Shown in pieces: positions 6,051 to 6,970 of a stretch of 6,970 nucleotides of DNA; the first letter of the stretch is position 1; the number at the start of each line of letters is the position of its first letter. Under the pieces are notes generated by a model that saw nothing but the letters and a program-made list of their open reading frames with translations, ran no database searches and was not told the DNA's origin. The position numbers were made by a program, and so were the translations under genes. Source of the DNA: Methanomicrobiales archaeon (GTDB taxonomy: Archaea > Halobacteriota > Methanomicrobia > Methanomicrobiales > Methanoculleaceae); contig JAAZOW010000255.1 of the NCBI GenBank assembly GCA_012797575.1, positions 1 through 6,970 on the forward strand, read 5' to 3'.

Positions 6051-6325
6051 TCAGGGTCGAGGGGAGTATCGAGACGCCTCACCACTACCCCAACTGCGTG
6101 GCAGCGGCGCTCGAGCCCGACAACCTTGCGCTGATGCGGACCTACCCGATGGAGGGGGGGGTGCGGGCCGAGATCGAGGGGGCCAGACTACGGTCGATCA
6201 TCGCATCGGTGGACGACTACCTCATGAACTTGGCGATAGCAGAGGAGATCTGTACCTGTGCCTCGAGAGAAGCCAATCGGCAAGGCGGTCAAGGAGCAGA
6301 TCGGATCAATCGGACTGTAGAATAG
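6047..6325 (+). CDS. pcc1: KEOPS complex subunit Pcc1
   Basis: A 92-residue protein whose ATG overlaps the preceding TGA as ATGA. GGAGG at 6032-6036 lies ten bases before it. The fold-defining parts of Pcc1 are visible: AAALEPDNLAL (19-29), a beta-hairpin region around VRAEIEGARLRSI (39-51), and the helix SVDDYLMNLAIAEEI (54-68). Pcc1 is the small dimerising subunit of KEOPS, which with Kae1, Bud32 and Cgi121 makes N6-threonylcarbamoyladenosine at A37 of ANN-decoding tRNAs. The size suits archaeal Pcc1, though many end soon after the AEEI helix. Here the last 20 or so residues are polar and rich in R, Q, G and N, and their codons are poor in G/C at third positions, unlike the rest of the operon. 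A neighbouring frame fits better there, so a frameshift or overlapping gene is possible. Confidence 0.85.
   Translation: MIRVEGSIETPHHYPNCVAAALEPDNLALMRTYPMEGGVRAEIEGARLRSIIASVDDYLMNLAIAEEICTCASREANRQGGQGADRINRTVE
6258..6320 (+). CDS. Possible 20-codon overlapping ORF at the 3' end of pcc1
   Basis: In the +1 frame relative to pcc1, GTG at 6258 opens a frame ending at TAG 6318-6320. The peptide is MPREKPIGKAV followed by KEQIGSIGL. GGAG at 6244-6247 is ten bases upstream. Its codons (AAG, GAG, ATC, GGC, GTC, CTG) are those favoured in neighbouring genes, about two-thirds G/C at the third position, against under half for the pcc1 frame over the same bases. The frame is closed upstream by TAG at 6237-6239. 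It may be a real microprotein, the true Pcc1 C-terminus displaced by a frameshift or base error, or chance in so short a stretch. I recognise no family. Confidence 0.3.
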   Translation: MPREKPIGKAVKEQIGSIGL

Positions 6326-6349
6326 ATAGAGACGAGAAGAAGTGATTGA

Positions 6350-6943
6350 ATGGCAAAGAAGAAACAGGTTGGAAGAAGGGTAGAAGGCTGGAAGTCCAAG
6401 AAGTGGTACCGGGTGTACGTGCCTGAGGCCTTCGGCAGAGTCGAGATCGGCGATACCATCTCGGCCGACCCTGAGAATATGGTCGGCCGGGTTATGACCG
6501 CGACACTCGGCGAAGTGATGCAGGACTACTCCAAGTCCCACATCAAGATGAAGTTTAAGATCAACAACGTGGCCGGTGATGCCGCCTACACCGAGTTCAT
6601 CGGCCATGAGGTGACCCGGGACTACCTGCGGTCGATGGTCAAGCGGCGGGCATCTCGAATCGACACCATCCACCCGGTCATCAGCAAAGACGGCAAGCTC
6701 CTGCGGGTGACGGTCGTCTGTCTCACCCTATCAAGGGCTGAGCAGAGTCAGGTCCATGCTGTGCGGCAGGCGATCGCGCAGGCACTCTCTGCCCGGGCGG
6801 CGGAGAGCGATCTCGAGACCCTGGTCAAGGATATCATCTCCGGCGATATGGCGCGGGATATCTTCAAGATCGTCAAGACGATCTACCCGATCCGCCGGGT
6901 CGAGATAACCAAATCCAAACTTGAGCAGATCGCGGTTGTGTAA
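6350..6943 (+). CDS. rps3ae: 30S ribosomal protein S3Ae (eS1)
   Basis: A 197-residue protein of normal length for archaeal S3Ae/eS1, a small-subunit protein shared by archaea and eukaryotes. It opens with a basic MAKKKQVGRRVEGWKSKKWY and continues with YVPEAFGRVEIGDT (23-36) and the segment around residues 46-72 (VGRVMTATLGEVMQDYSKSHIKMKF in part), all typical of the family. The middle (HEVTRDYLRSMVKRRASRID, about 85-104) and the C-terminal helix with KIVKTIYPIRRVEI (173-186) also fit. It sits on the platform near the mRNA exit of the 30S subunit. The start follows the pcc1 stop by 24 bases, with a weak GTGA ribosome site at 6342-6345. It is the last gene of the operon within the window. Confidence 0.97.
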   Translation: MAKKKQVGRRVEGWKSKKWYRVYVPEAFGRVEIGDTISADPENMVGRVMTATLGEVMQDYSKSHIKMKFKINNVAGDAAYTEFIGHEVTRDYLRSMVKRRASRIDTIHPVISKDGKLLRVTVVCLTLSRAEQSQVHAVRQAIAQALSARAAESDLETLVKDIISGDMARDIFKIVKTIYPIRRVEITKSKLEQIAVV

Positions 6944-6948
6944 AACCC

Positions 6949-6968
6949 CGATCTGTTCGATCTATTTT
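6949..6968 (+). terminator. Possible terminator after rps3ae
   Basis: Downstream of the TAA is GATC-TGTTC-GATC, a weak 4-bp hairpin, followed by CTATTTTCC with four T. This could end the operon transcript. The window stops here, so a stronger site further on cannot be excluded. Confidence 0.3.
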
Positions 6969-6970
6969 CC

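Noticed and set aside
1..6970. CRISPR array, insertion sequence or integrated element
   Set aside because: No regularly spaced repeats, transposase, integrase or flanking direct repeats were seen.

Overview
The window looks like part of the chromosome of a methanogenic euryarchaeon, most likely of the order Methanomicrobiales and similar to Methanoculleus. This is inferred from archaeal-type ribosomal proteins (S15 with a long N-terminal extension, S3Ae/eS1), a KEOPS Pcc1 subunit, a GC-rich sequence with methanogen-style Shine-Dalgarno sites (GGAGG, GGAGGTG), and a PAS-rich histidine kinase of the kind that expands in that order. No lineage marker was searched, so the genus is a guess.

Layout. 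(1) Positions 1-1011, minus strand: a 3'-truncated multi-pass membrane protein of the YbhN/UPF0104 (lysylphosphatidylglycerol synthase transmembrane, flippase-like) family. (2) 1012-1500: about 490 bases with no credible gene, but with two perfect 12-bp palindromes and one stable hairpin. (3) 1501-1571, minus: tRNA-Gly with anticodon CCC. (4) 1617-3887, minus: a membrane-anchored PAS-PAS-GAF histidine kinase with a non-ATG start and an unusual H-box, with no response regulator beside it. (5) 3888-4364: a divergent intergenic region of about 480 bases. Its right-hand part (about 4227-4328) folds well as an RNA and ends in an oligo-T run just before the ribosomal operon. (6) 4365-6943, plus: a tight four-gene operon of rps15, a DHH/DHHA1 (RecJ/GAN-like) phosphoesterase, pcc1 and rps3ae.

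How the genes work together. The plus-strand operon joins two small-subunit ribosomal proteins with a single-strand-specific nuclease-family protein and a subunit of the KEOPS tRNA-modifying (t6A) complex. It is tightly spaced: the first two genes are 0 or 9 nt apart depending on the start chosen, the next two overlap by 4 nt, and the last gap is 24 nt. This implies co-transcription and coupled translation and links translation to genome maintenance. The minus-strand genes (flippase-like protein, tRNA, kinase) seem to be separate units.

Most worth a second look: the structured element in front of rps15 (a separate small RNA, or a leader/attenuator), and the 3' end of pcc1, where codon usage fits another reading frame (a 20-codon overlapping ORF or a frameshifted Pcc1 tail) better than the annotated one. 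I found no CRISPR array, insertion sequence, or clear novel defence or mobile system.
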